Position numbers and translations under genes: made by a program. From contig CALZJV010000054.1 in the NCBI GenBank assembly GCA_945787595.1, forward strand, positions 1 through 17,809: 17,809 bases of DNA, written 5' to 3'. The notes under the pieces were generated by a model. The model saw nothing but the letters and a program-made list of their open reading frames with translations, was not told the origin of the DNA and ran no database searches. This stretch comes from an uncultured Desulfobacterales bacterium (GTDB lineage: Bacteria; Desulfobacterota; Desulfobacteria; Desulfobacterales; JAFDCJ01). Positions within the stretch are counted from its first letter, which is position 1. Each line of letters opens with the position of its first letter. Shown piece after piece: positions 7,879 to 15,151 of the stretch.

Positions 7879-7941
7879 AATTCGGATTTCGGAATGCGGA
7901 AAAGGAAGATACCAGATTTTAATTCCCTAAATTCCTTCCGC
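7879..7941. repeat. Heptamer run (AATTCGG type) with partial inverted partner
   Basis: Units AATTCGG, ATTTCGG and AATGCGG are in one 7-base phase (7879-7899). At 7920-7941 the related complement (AATTCCC, then TTCCGC) follows, giving a loose inverted pair separated by about 20 bp. It lies in the 301-bp gap between the BatA-like and DUF58 genes. That gap otherwise holds only the two repeats listed next. Confidence 0.55.
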
Positions 7942-7948
7942 AGTAGTA

Positions 7949-7970
7949 GGGTCGGTCACCGTGCCGACCC
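7949..7970. repeat. REP-like hairpin, 7-bp GC-rich stem
   Basis: GGGTCGG (7949-7955) and CCGACCC (7964-7970) form a perfect 7-bp stem with an 8-base loop. No T-run follows on the minus strand, so it is not a classical terminator. It resembles small palindromic intergenic repeats and could modulate mRNA stability between the DUF58 and BatA-like genes. Confidence 0.6.
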
Positions 7971-7990
7971 ATTTCTCGTTGAATAGTTTA

Positions 7991-8135
7991 CTGGTTGAAT
8001 GGTTGATTAGGTAAATTATAGTCATAATTTTAGAATGTTACGATTGTTGAAACAAGAAGTGTCCAATTATTTTGAGAATAGGGGATAAATCCATATTTAC
8101 AACCACTTAACCAATCAACTAATCAACCAATCAAC
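7991..8135. repeat. Period-8 repeats arranged as an inverted pair
   Basis: The left arm (7991-8010) carries CTGGTTGA, ATGGTTGA and a TTAG tail. The right arm (8102-8135) carries four period-8 units: ACCACTTA, ACCAATCA, ACTAATCA and a repeat of ACCAATCA. The arms are complementary in sense (TGGTTGA against TCAACCA) and separated by about 90 bp. The right arm ends about 10 bp before the DUF58 stop codon. Confidence 0.65.
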
Positions 8136-8145
8136 GATATCTGAA

Positions 8146-9036
8146 TCACCGAAACAGTGCCCCCTTTGATAGATAATCCGTTAAAAGAATATTAAATGGA
8201 ATATGCGTGTCGCACAGAAAATAATTCATGCCATAGTGGCTGCAATAGTTTTTGATGCCGCTAATGAATTCGTCGATTTTTTTCCGATAAATTTCCAATA
8301 AATTCTTGTTTACAAAGGTTACTTTTTTCTCTCCGGTTTCACATTCGTTGAGCACAAGATGGCCGGTCTTGGACCAATAGAGTTCCTCATGATTCATCAC
8401 CTGAATCAAATTGATATCGAAATCTCTGTAAGCCAAGGCCTTTAGACCGTCTTCATAGCCTTTGGGATCAAAAAAATCGCTGATTATAATGGCAATTCCG
8501 GGGTTTTTACAGATAGCTGCATACTCCTTCAGGCTGCCGTTTACATTGGTTTGACCAGATGGTTTGAGAGACTGAAAGAAATTAAGTACCGCTAGGTATT
8601 GTTTTTTACCCCGGGCCGGTGGGTTGATTTTGACAATTTGATTGTTAAACGCCATCAGACCGGTTTTATCCAAATTGGATAAACAAATATAACTTAAAGC
8701 GGCAGCAATCTTTTTAGCAGTGATATCTTTAGACGGCGTGCCGCTGTCCATTGACCGGCTTATATCCAGCAGGATGTGAGCGGTCTGTCCTTTTTCAGCG
8801 TGAAATAACTTGATAAACAGTTTATCCAGGCGCCCATAGACACTCCAATCCACATAGCGCAGGTCATCACCAAGATGGTATTTTCTAAAATCCAGAAACT
8901 CAAATCCCTCGCCGCTTTGCCAGGAGCGATATTCACCCCGGCGCGGATTGCGTGTGTTTTTGCGGGATACGATCTTAAGCTTTTCCAGCTGCTTTAAAAA
9001 CTCATCGTCAATGAAAGAGTCAAGACGGTCGGACAT
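8146..9036 (-). CDS. DUF58-domain protein (MoxR partner)
   Basis: 296 aa, no signal peptide or membrane helix, so cytosolic. It carries the DUF58 hallmark at residues 43-64 (GFEFLDFRKYHLGDDLRYVD then W) and a VWA-like fold behind it. The MIDAS residues are present: D91, S93 and S95 in LLDISRSM, T in SGQTNVNG, and D in IIISDFFD. GGAG seven bases upstream supports the ATG at 9036. DUF58 proteins are nearly always encoded directly after moxR and are thought to link the ATPase to its membrane-bound VWA partners. Here moxR is the preceding gene but is separated by a 434-bp repeat-filled gap, longer than usual. Confidence 0.92.
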   Translation of the reverse strand: MSDRLDSFIDDEFLKQLEKLKIVSRKNTRNPRRGEYRSWQSGEGFEFLDFRKYHLGDDLRYVDWSVYGRLDKLFIKLFHAEKGQTAHILLDISRSMDSGTPSKDITAKKIAAALSYICLSNLDKTGLMAFNNQIVKINPPARGKKQYLAVLNFFQSLKPSGQTNVNGSLKEYAAICKNPGIAIIISDFFDPKGYEDGLKALAYRDFDINLIQVMNHEELYWSKTGHLVLNECETGEKKVTFVNKNLLEIYRKKIDEFISGIKNYCSHYGMNYFLCDTHIPFNILLTDYLSKGALFR

Positions 9037-9049
9037 TGGTTTGCTCCGG

Positions 9050-9154
9050 GTGTTTCAGTGTTTAGGTGTCAGGTGTCAGGTGTCAGGTGTCAGATGTCAG
9101 ATGTCAGAGAACAGAGGACAGAGGACAGAGGACAGAGATAAGAAGGCAGAAGCT
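9050..9154. repeat. Heptamer array that drifts from AGGTGTC to AGAGGAC to AGAAGGC
   Basis: About 15 consecutive seven-base units in constant phase. Four AGGTGTC units (9064-9091) are followed by two AGATGTC, one AGAGAAC, three AGAGGAC, then AGAGATA and AGAAGGC. Neighbouring units differ by one to three bases, so the word changes stepwise along the array while the period holds. The array starts 14 bp upstream of the DUF58 start codon, overlapping its leader. Confidence 0.9.
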
Positions 9155-9241
9155 GGGAAGCCAGGAGGCGGGAAAGCTAAAACGCGGATTCTTGTTAATC
9201 CTCTTTATTCCTGCGCCGTCAGCCCTGCGCCTGTTCGTTGT

Positions 9242-9318
9242 ATCCAGCATCCAGCATCGAGCATCCAGTATCCTTCATTTCTGACACCCGAAACCTGACA
9301 CCTGACATCTAACATTTC
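9242..9318. repeat. Heptamer array (ATCCAGC to ACACCTG)
   Basis: Eleven units in one phase. They begin ATCCAGC, ATCCAGC and ATCGAGC, the same words as the 54-unit array at 15152-15529. They then pass through ATTTCTG to ACACCCG and ACACCTG, the reverse complement of the AGGTGTC units at 9064-9091. This one array therefore joins two word families seen separately elsewhere. Confidence 0.85.
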
Positions 9319-9323
9319 CTGCC

Positions 9324-9365
9324 ATAACTTCTACCTTATAACTTCTGCCCTATAACTTTCAAGCC
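9324..9365. repeat. 14-bp (2 x 7) repeat with ATAACTT core
   Basis: ATAACTT occurs at 9324, 9338 and 9352, exactly 14 bases apart, with C/T-rich heptamers between (CTACCTT, CTGCCCT). The following C/T-rich stretch to about 9407 continues loosely and contains words complementary to 9141-9170. Confidence 0.6.
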
Positions 9366-9437
9366 TCCAAGCTTTCTGGCCTTCCTTTCTACCGGCCTTT
9401 AGCCCTTTAAATAGATAAAAATCGATAGAATTCCTTC

Positions 9438-9479
9438 ATTCAACATTCAGCATTCAACATTCGTCATTCGTCATTGGCT
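9438..9479. repeat. Heptamer array (ATTCAAC/ATTCGTC) running into the moxR stop
   Basis: Six units in one phase: ATTCAAC, ATTCAGC, ATTCAAC, then ATTCGTC twice and ATTGGCT. The last two units contain the moxR stop codon (9471-9473) and its final codons. Confidence 0.85.
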
Positions 9480-10442
9480 AAGTATCTCGTCTACCAGTTC
9501 ATCCGCATCGACACCATCGGTTTCACCTCTAATGTTAAGCGCCATGCGGTGCCTTAGGGCGGGTTTGGCAACATCTTTGATGTCTTCCAGCGAGACATTG
9601 TAACGTCCATCTAACAAAGCGGATACTTTGCCGGCCAGAATTATACTTTGCACGCCTCTGGGGCTGGCGCCAAACAGGACGTATTCCTTAATTCGGTCGG
9701 TGGCATGTTTATCATCGGGATGGCTGGCCAATACCAGCCGGGTGGTAAAATCCTTTACGTGGGAAGCAACCGGCACCTTTTTGACAAGGGATATCATTTT
9801 AAGAATTGAATCTGCCCCCATAACCCGACTTAATTCGTAGTGATAATCCTCGGTGGTCTTATCTAAAATTTCCTGGAGTTCGTCCTGATTGGGATAATTA
9901 ATTTTAAGTTTGAAGAAAAATCTATCGATCTGAGCTTCGGGAAGCGGATAGGTGCCTTCCATTTCGATCGGGTTCTGGGTGGCAAGCACCATGAATGGCG
10001 GTTCTAAATTATATTGTGAACCAAAAACCGTAACTTTTCCTTCCTGCATCGCCTCCAGCAGGGCCGATTGAGTTTTAGGACTGGCCCGATTAATTTCATC
10101 GGCCAAGATGAGTTGGCCGAATATCGGCCCTTTGTAAAACTCAAAATAGCGACTTCCCCTGCCGTCCTCTTTTACGATATTTGTACCAAGAATATCGGCC
10201 GGCATCAGATCCGGTGTAAATTGGATGCGGGAGTACTTGAGATCCAAAATTTTGCTCAACGATCGGACGATCAAGGTTTTGCCAAGTCCCGGTACACCTT
10301 CGATCAAGGCATGGCCGCCACAAAGCAGACAAATGAAAAGGTGTTTGATCAATGTTTCCTGGCCTACAATGATTTTGGCCAGCTCATTGGTAATCAGTCC
10401 GAAATTTTGCCGGATGGCGTCGACGTCTTTACTTAAATTCAT
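9471..10442 (-). CDS. moxR: MoxR-family AAA+ ATPase
   Basis: 323 aa, the usual family length. Walker A is GVPGLGKT (49-56), Walker B is LILADEINRA (112-121), sensor 1 is in LATQNP (154-159), and the arginine-finger region is around R175 (AQIDRFFFKL). A lid domain follows with GASPRGVQS and the ALRHRMALN-type ending. It hydrolyses ATP in the cytosol and is thought to act as a chaperone-like remodeler of VWA-domain partners, four of whose domains are encoded downstream. The start overlaps the upstream gene by 14 bp, suggesting translational coupling. The C-terminal codons fall within a heptamer repeat. Confidence 0.95.
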   Translation of the reverse strand: MNLSKDVDAIRQNFGLITNELAKIIVGQETLIKHLFICLLCGGHALIEGVPGLGKTLIVRSLSKILDLKYSRIQFTPDLMPADILGTNIVKEDGRGSRYFEFYKGPIFGQLILADEINRASPKTQSALLEAMQEGKVTVFGSQYNLEPPFMVLATQNPIEMEGTYPLPEAQIDRFFFKLKINYPNQDELQEILDKTTEDYHYELSRVMGADSILKMISLVKKVPVASHVKDFTTRLVLASHPDDKHATDRIKEYVLFGASPRGVQSIILAGKVSALLDGRYNVSLEDIKDVAKPALRHRMALNIRGETDGVDADELVDEILSQ

Positions 10443-11931
10443 GGGCGTTTTCTTCCGTATTTATACCGATCGATATAAAGTAATTTTTTATGTACTCGCG
10501 GTAATTTATTGGAATATCTTCTTTTTGAAGAATGCTTTCAACCTCCTTACGATAGGTTTGGAAAACTTCTTCTTCTTCTAACCGGACGTCACCGATGTCC
10601 GTCAGGGCACGAATCTGAATCAGATAACTTTTTGCCTGGGAGGACGTCATTTTATCCTGTGACACGGAGCCTGGCGCTTTTCCGAGTTCATAGCTCGAGG
10701 TGTTCTCTGCTGTTGACTTGTCCCTCCCGGCAGAGGCTGAATATCCTTCAGGCTGACCCATTCCATCCTGCAGTTCATTGCCGGTCTTCTGCGATTTCCC
10801 GGAACTGGGGTGATCGGCCCGACCTGCTGCGCTTCGGCTGTGGACCGAAATTTGCCCGTCCGGATTTGGCCTATTCGGATCCTCAGGCTGATTTTCAAGC
10901 TTTTCGGCGACTCGAGGTGTCCGCCTTTCATTACCGGCGGACTCGTCGGAATCATCTGTCAACGAACGGCCGTCTTTGAAATCATCAATTATCCGGGAAA
11001 TAAGCTTCTCAATGCGGTCGAGCTCCTGCAGGGATTCAATATTTCGGTTGAGGGAATCGGGCATCCGGTTATTCAGCATTTTGTTAAGAAGCCCTTTGAG
11101 TTTTTCCAATTGACTTGAGGTTAAATTTGCCGGATCAGGCCTTTTTTGGAGGTGGAATTCTTTAATATCGGCAGAATCCAGTTTGGCAGCCAGCTCACTT
11201 GCCAGACGTGTTTGCTCGCCCTGAACCTCCCTTAGGTAATGATCCAGTGCCGCAAAGCGCTGTTCGAAGGACTTTGTACCATCACTGAGCGTATTGCTGA
11301 ATTGCTCTAATTTTTTAGCGGTAACAGATGGCGGTTTTGACTTCTGAACGGCCTTGCTTTCAATTCGGCTGATCGAGTAATTTTTCAATAATTTGGCAGC
11401 GTTTTCGATTATCTGTGATTCTTGGGGGCTTGTTTTAAAATCTGATGACATAAACATACCTGAATATAAAAGAATGTTGACAATGAGCAAAATGATAACC
11501 AGCAAATGCAGATATGAAAATCTGGCAGGCACGAGTTGCTGCTGGTTAATTTGACGCAGTTGGGCCGCAGCATCGGTCATCAGTAGGTCCGCAAATTCAG
11601 TATTCTTTCTGAATTTCAGTAATTCATAGGCTGTGCTGAGTCTGTCCTGGAGTTTTAAGCGTCGATCGATATCGATTAAAACGTTCAATAATTGGCGTCT
11701 GGTCGCCAGGCCGATAAATATTGCAGTTGACAGAGAAATTCCGATCGAAACGAAATACCATCTTCCATTGATACGGTAATCTGTGATTCCTGCTTTTGTT
11801 AGGATGAAGAAAAATGTACTGATGGAAAGAAAGATCAAAGCAGCATTGAGCAATATTCTGTGAATGGCCAGGATCACAACCCGCCGTTTGATTTTTACGA
11901 TTTGACTGCTAAACGAGATTTCGACACTCAC
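10429..11931 (-). CDS. 500-aa membrane protein with three helices and a periplasmic coiled-coil/low-complexity region
   Basis: Start chosen at GTG 11931, with GGGAG eight bases upstream. An in-frame TTG at 11970 lies inside a heptamer repeat and would add 13 doubtful residues. Two membrane helices lie near the N-terminus, then a cytosolic loop with IDRRLKLQDRLSTAYEL, then a third helix (LLVIILLIVNILLYSGMF). The rest is charged and helical, with likely coiled coils, a Ser/Gly/Asp-rich linker (about 330-420), and a C-terminal end (YREYIKNYFISIGI) like that of DUF4175-type or aerotolerance-operon proteins. I do not recognise a named family with confidence. Its place immediately before moxR suggests a membrane scaffold or substrate of the complex. 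Confidence 0.8.
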   Translation of the reverse strand: MSVEISFSSQIVKIKRRVVILAIHRILLNAALIFLSISTFFFILTKAGITDYRINGRWYFVSIGISLSTAIFIGLATRRQLLNVLIDIDRRLKLQDRLSTAYELLKFRKNTEFADLLMTDAAAQLRQINQQQLVPARFSYLHLLVIILLIVNILLYSGMFMSSDFKTSPQESQIIENAAKLLKNYSISRIESKAVQKSKPPSVTAKKLEQFSNTLSDGTKSFEQRFAALDHYLREVQGEQTRLASELAAKLDSADIKEFHLQKRPDPANLTSSQLEKLKGLLNKMLNNRMPDSLNRNIESLQELDRIEKLISRIIDDFKDGRSLTDDSDESAGNERRTPRVAEKLENQPEDPNRPNPDGQISVHSRSAAGRADHPSSGKSQKTGNELQDGMGQPEGYSASAGRDKSTAENTSSYELGKAPGSVSQDKMTSSQAKSYLIQIRALTDIGDVRLEEEEVFQTYRKEVESILQKEDIPINYREYIKNYFISIGINTEENAHEFK

Positions 11932-11948
11932 GTTATAAACTCCCGCTG

Positions 11949-11983
11949 GGTTCAAAGGTTCGGGGTTCAAGGTTGACTTGACT
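11949..11983. repeat. Heptamer run (GGTTCAA/AGGTTCG type)
   Basis: Five period-7 units (GGTTCAA, AGGTTCG, GGGTTCA, AGGTTGA, CTTGACT). Reverse-complement words (CTGAACC) appear at 12171-12192, at the other edge of the same gap. The run begins 18 bp upstream of the GTG start of the 500-aa gene. Confidence 0.7.
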
Positions 11984-12024
11984 CACTTATTCCTGAACCT
12001 CTCGTATGAAACTTCATCTATTTA

Positions 12025-12098
12025 GACAGGATTAACAGGATTAACAGGATTTTTTTGGTTTAGTTTAGCTATATCCTGTCCATCCTGTTGATCCTGTC
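12025..12098. repeat. Inverted repeat made of 9-bp units (ACAGGATTA)
   Basis: The left arm 12025-12050 is GACAGGAT followed by two more period-9 copies of the AACAGGAT word. The right arm 12073-12098 is its reverse complement with 23 of 26 positions matching; two of the mismatches could be G-U pairs in RNA. The loop is 22 bp and T-rich at its left side. It would make a strong hairpin between the 260-aa and 500-aa genes. This repeat word is, from memory, common in other bacterial genomes. Confidence 0.8.
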
Positions 12099-12153
12099 AG
12101 AAAATTTAATATTCATGGCGTTAAGTTATTTATTCGATCAGACTGGCCGCTTT

Positions 12154-12936
12154 TCAGACCAGCGGCGGCGCTGAACCCTGAACCTCTGAACGACTATTAT
12201 TACGTTTGTGTATATGGCGTTTGACGAGAGCATTACTTACCAGTATGAGGCTAAGTATGGCAAACCACCCAACCGCCATATGAATCGCAAAGGGATAGCC
12301 TCTGCCGTTCGGACTTTGATTTAAGCGGTATAGAAGCTGCAGCGGATTGATATCCGGAGCAAAAAAAATAGTTGCGAAGACAAAAAAGATCATCAGCGCC
12401 CGGGCGGCAAAATAGCCGCCGGTACTCAATCTGCCCCAAGACAAGTAAACCAAAAAACCGGACATCCGACAAAACAGAGACGTGGTGTACAAGATGGAAA
12501 CAGCCATTATAAATGTGATCATGGAAACCGCTGAGCTGAAAGCAGCCAGGGACAGCAATGGCACAAAAGGCAACAACAATAACAACGTATGCAGTAAAAA
12601 TTCGATCAGGCCGTACCGGTAAAAGTCAAATTCCTTCTCATATGTGGGTTGGTCGGTTTGATTACGTATAACATGGTAGCCTCTTCGAACCAGATGACCA
12701 CTGCCACAGCATAGATTGACATAGGAATTGACAATCAGGGTCGCCGCAAAAATAAGAAAAAAGGTTGTCGGCCCATTACCGGTTACGACTAACTCGGAAA
12801 GCGGCCGCCGGGACCAGAATACGATTAAAAATGCAGCCACAATGAAAGCACTGACCATGACGGTATCCAGTAGCCGCTTTGAAAAAAAAGGCGCCAGGGA
12901 TTTTTCAGATTCGTCCGTCAGGAAATATAGCTTCAT
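12154..12936 (-). CDS. 260-aa six-helix membrane protein of unknown function
   Basis: GGAG eight bases upstream supports the ATG at 12936. Six hydrophobic segments can be seen (about 28-46, 58-76, 110-133, 136-157, 174-192, 220-241), with a basic tail (VKRHIHKRN). Between helices 2 and 3 is a CCGSGHLVRRGYHVI stretch that is not explained by any motif I know. It overlaps the upstream gene by 4 bp (ATGA), so translation is coupled. It may be a permease-like or scaffold component of the MoxR complex; I do not recognise the family. The last residues (SEVQGSAPPLV) are encoded by a heptamer repeat and probably were added when the repeat extended into the gene. Confidence 0.75.
   Translation of the reverse strand: MKLYFLTDESEKSLAPFFSKRLLDTVMVSAFIVAAFLIVFWSRRPLSELVVTGNGPTTFFLIFAATLIVNSYVNLCCGSGHLVRRGYHVIRNQTDQPTYEKEFDFYRYGLIEFLLHTLLLLLPFVPLLSLAAFSSAVSMITFIMAVSILYTTSLFCRMSGFLVYLSWGRLSTGGYFAARALMIFFVFATIFFAPDINPLQLLYRLNQSPNGRGYPFAIHMAVGWFAILSLILVSNALVKRHIHKRNNSRSEVQGSAPPLV
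12171..12192. repeat. Heptamer run (CTGAACC) inside the 3' end of the 260-aa gene
   Basis: CTGAACC occurs twice in tandem at 12171-12184, then TCTGAAC. It lies within coding sequence and specifies the C-terminal residues of the 260-aa protein. It is the inverted partner of 11949-11983. Confidence 0.65.
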
Positions 12937-14933
12937 AAGGTTATCTCCACTGGAAGTTCCCAGTTGATCATGGTAATGCCGGCACCCGATGGGCTGGTTT
13001 GGTTGAAATCCGGTTGAATCAAACCGGTTTGCATCCAGCCGACCAGGACCAGGCTGGTGGGCCTCGATTTGTATTTATTATGGATTTTAAGCAACAGATC
13101 CGTTGTGAGATGCCGCTGTGATGTTCGAAGATAGGAGACAGCTCCACTGCCGTCAAAGCGTTTGACAATTGCTTTAACCTCATGCTCGCTGAAAATTTCT
13201 TTTTTTTTTAATTTCGCCAAATTCAATTTTATCGTTTGACGGTTGCTCGCTAGTATATCCTCAATAAATAAAAATCGTTTTCTGTAATAAATCAGGCAGT
13301 CGACGAGATTGTGGGGTACCTTGTTCTCAACCATCAGTGTCATAAAAGACTTATCGCGACGGGCATAGCCGGCCAGGGGCGAAGTAATATTTAAATTCAG
13401 CTTGTAGAAGTTATGCGACCAGCGTGGTATCGACCCGATAATATGTTGCCCGCTGTCCTTTTTGTGCAATTCATAAGGGTTGGGTTTTTTGCTGTTCGAC
13501 GTTTCCGGAATAATGTGGGTCACCGGGTAGGCATCTGATCCGAAATTCAATCCGTACGCTAAGTTCATCAATGAATACAAACCGATGAAATAACTTGCGG
13601 CCGCAGGGCTACCGGGATCGGCTATGTCTAGTTTACAAAAGCTATTGTAAGTAAATTTTGGTTTCAATTTGGCATAATCAAAGCCCCAATAGCCAATTGA
13701 TGTGAAAAGACTGATCATTAATATTAAACAAAGGCTGTATTGCCATCTGGCTGCGCCGGGTTTTTTAATCTTCTTCAACAAAAACCATAGAAAAATGAGA
13801 TAGGCACAAACAAAAATGATAACCGATCCAAAATCCGGAAATTTTAATGGTATGCCGGCGAACATGGAATCCACGATCTGCTGATCGTCCACTTCAATCA
13901 TTGGTCTGGCGCTGTGCGGCTTTAGGGACAGGATTTTATTCCAAAACATCTTCCTGCCATCCCAACGACTAAATGGCGGTGTGTTAAAATCGAAGGATAG
14001 AAAAACAATTTGGCCGTATCCAAAGTTCTTCTGGGTAATAATCGGGATATTCTTTTCCTTTACCAGGATTTCGGAATCGTCAATACTGGCATTTAATACC
14101 AGCAACGGTTCAATGCCCGTGAGTTCTCGGCCGCAAAATTGCCCTAACGATTTTAGTTCAAAAACTTGCTGATACCCGCCTAAACGAATCGGCAGAATAT
14201 GCTGCAGCCGTTTGTCAGCCAGCGAGCCGTAGTTCAGGCCGGTCCCAACAGCAAGATATCCGCCCTGTTTTACCCAGCCGATTAAGGCCTGAAACTGTCG
14301 ATCACGTAACTGTCTGATGGTGTCGGCCTGTAATATTAGTAGTTTCAAGCTGTTATAGCCGTACCAGGTTTCCGGTAGGTGTTTCGGACGAACGTTGACC
14401 GCAAAAAGATGTTCCGGCAACACCGACAGGATATCCGGCGCAACAAAATTATCTGCAACAACGGCCAGGTTCTTTTCGGTGAAATGGGATCTTAGATTTA
14501 TTGATTTGGAAAAAAGAGTATTATCTTCTTGCCTTAACCGAATGATCAGTTCATGGGTAAAGGATTTAATTAAAATTGTAAATGCATACCGCTTTTTGGA
14601 ATTTTGCGGCTGATCGACTTCTGTCGAATAGATGATCCGGTAAACATCCCCCTGGTACTCACTGCCTGAGGTGACAACCACCTCTAATATGCCGTATGTC
14701 GCAACGCCCCTGTTATCAAGGATGACGCTCAGGGGTGTCCAATTATTGAGCTGAAAATGACCGTTGAAACCAAGTGAATAATCCAACTGAAATCCGGCCG
14801 AATCGGACGGTAACACGATGCAGATGCCGATTAAAACGAACATAAAAGCTATATTTGTCGTCAACCTTCGCATAAGAAAAGGATAATGCCGGGCAGGGAA
14901 ATTGCAATGAAATATTGGTACAGACCTTGCCAT
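12933..14933 (-). CDS. 666-aa exported/membrane protein with GATase1-like region; first gene of the MoxR operon
   Basis: The frame opens at ATG 14933, but a start at Met21 (14873, MRRLTTNIAFMF) gives the cleaner signal peptide (hydrophobic IAFMFVLIGICIVL, then DSAG). Neither start has a good ribosome binding site; 14933 has AAGG touching the ATG. Residues about 50-160 are beta-rich with NNWTPLSVILDNRG, a pattern common in large periplasmic proteins of MoxR clusters. Residues about 165-350 look like a GATase1-type fold (LIGWVKQGGYLAVGTG, FGYGQIVFLSFDF). Two membrane helices follow (about 364-388 and 397-415), then a 250-residue C-terminal domain of unknown kind. It is probably a periplasmic partner of the VWA proteins. 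The domain assignment is by pattern only. Confidence 0.75.
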   Translation of the reverse strand: MARSVPIFHCNFPARHYPFLMRRLTTNIAFMFVLIGICIVLPSDSAGFQLDYSLGFNGHFQLNNWTPLSVILDNRGVATYGILEVVVTSGSEYQGDVYRIIYSTEVDQPQNSKKRYAFTILIKSFTHELIIRLRQEDNTLFSKSINLRSHFTEKNLAVVADNFVAPDILSVLPEHLFAVNVRPKHLPETWYGYNSLKLLILQADTIRQLRDRQFQALIGWVKQGGYLAVGTGLNYGSLADKRLQHILPIRLGGYQQVFELKSLGQFCGRELTGIEPLLVLNASIDDSEILVKEKNIPIITQKNFGYGQIVFLSFDFNTPPFSRWDGRKMFWNKILSLKPHSARPMIEVDDQQIVDSMFAGIPLKFPDFGSVIIFVCAYLIFLWFLLKKIKKPGAARWQYSLCLILMISLFTSIGYWGFDYAKLKPKFTYNSFCKLDIADPGSPAAASYFIGLYSLMNLAYGLNFGSDAYPVTHIIPETSNSKKPNPYELHKKDSGQHIIGSIPRWSHNFYKLNLNITSPLAGYARRDKSFMTLMVENKVPHNLVDCLIYYRKRFLFIEDILASNRQTIKLNLAKLKKKEIFSEHEVKAIVKRFDGSGAVSYLRTSQRHLTTDLLLKIHNKYKSRPTSLVLVGWMQTGLIQPDFNQTSPSGAGITMINWELPVEITL

Positions 14934-14987
14934 CCTTATTAATTTTATATTTGCTTCAAACAGCCAGCAAAGCCCTAAAACAGTTTG

Positions 14988-15016
14988 AGTCTATGATTTT
15001 TATCACATAATGTCAA
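14988..15016 (-). promoter_or_regulatory. Candidate sigma70 promoter of the MoxR operon with CRP-like palindrome in the spacer
   Basis: The minus strand reads a perfect -35 TTGACA (15011-15016), a 17-bp spacer, and a -10 of TAGACT (14988-14993), about 55 bp before the first gene's ATG. Within the spacer lies TGTGAT-AAAA-ATCATA (14992-15007), which matches a CRP/FNR-family site at 11 of 12 palindrome positions. A protein bound there would block the promoter. The remainder of 14934-15151 shows no gene. Confidence 0.6.
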
Positions 15017-15151
15017 ATGGTTAGATTGGATTGGCCCCAATCGAGCTTGGCGTGCCAACTTCAGCTGGATTGCATTTCAAGGTTGCACCGCTGGAACGAG
15101 AATCGCCGGCTGCTGCCTGAAACGTGAAACCATCAGTCCATCAATTCCTCC

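Noticed and set aside
8948..9298. Plus-strand frame covering the moxR/DUF58 gap
   Set aside because: It begins antisense to the DUF58 gene and continues through heptamer repeats (VSGVRCQ-like); composition is that of the repeat.
10509..10979. 156-codon plus-strand frame
   Set aside because: It is antisense to the low-complexity linker of the 500-aa membrane protein, with no ribosome binding site or recognisable domain.
11932..11970. TTG start adding 13 residues to the 500-aa protein
   Set aside because: The added codons are a heptamer repeat, and a better Shine-Dalgarno sequence precedes the GTG at 11931.
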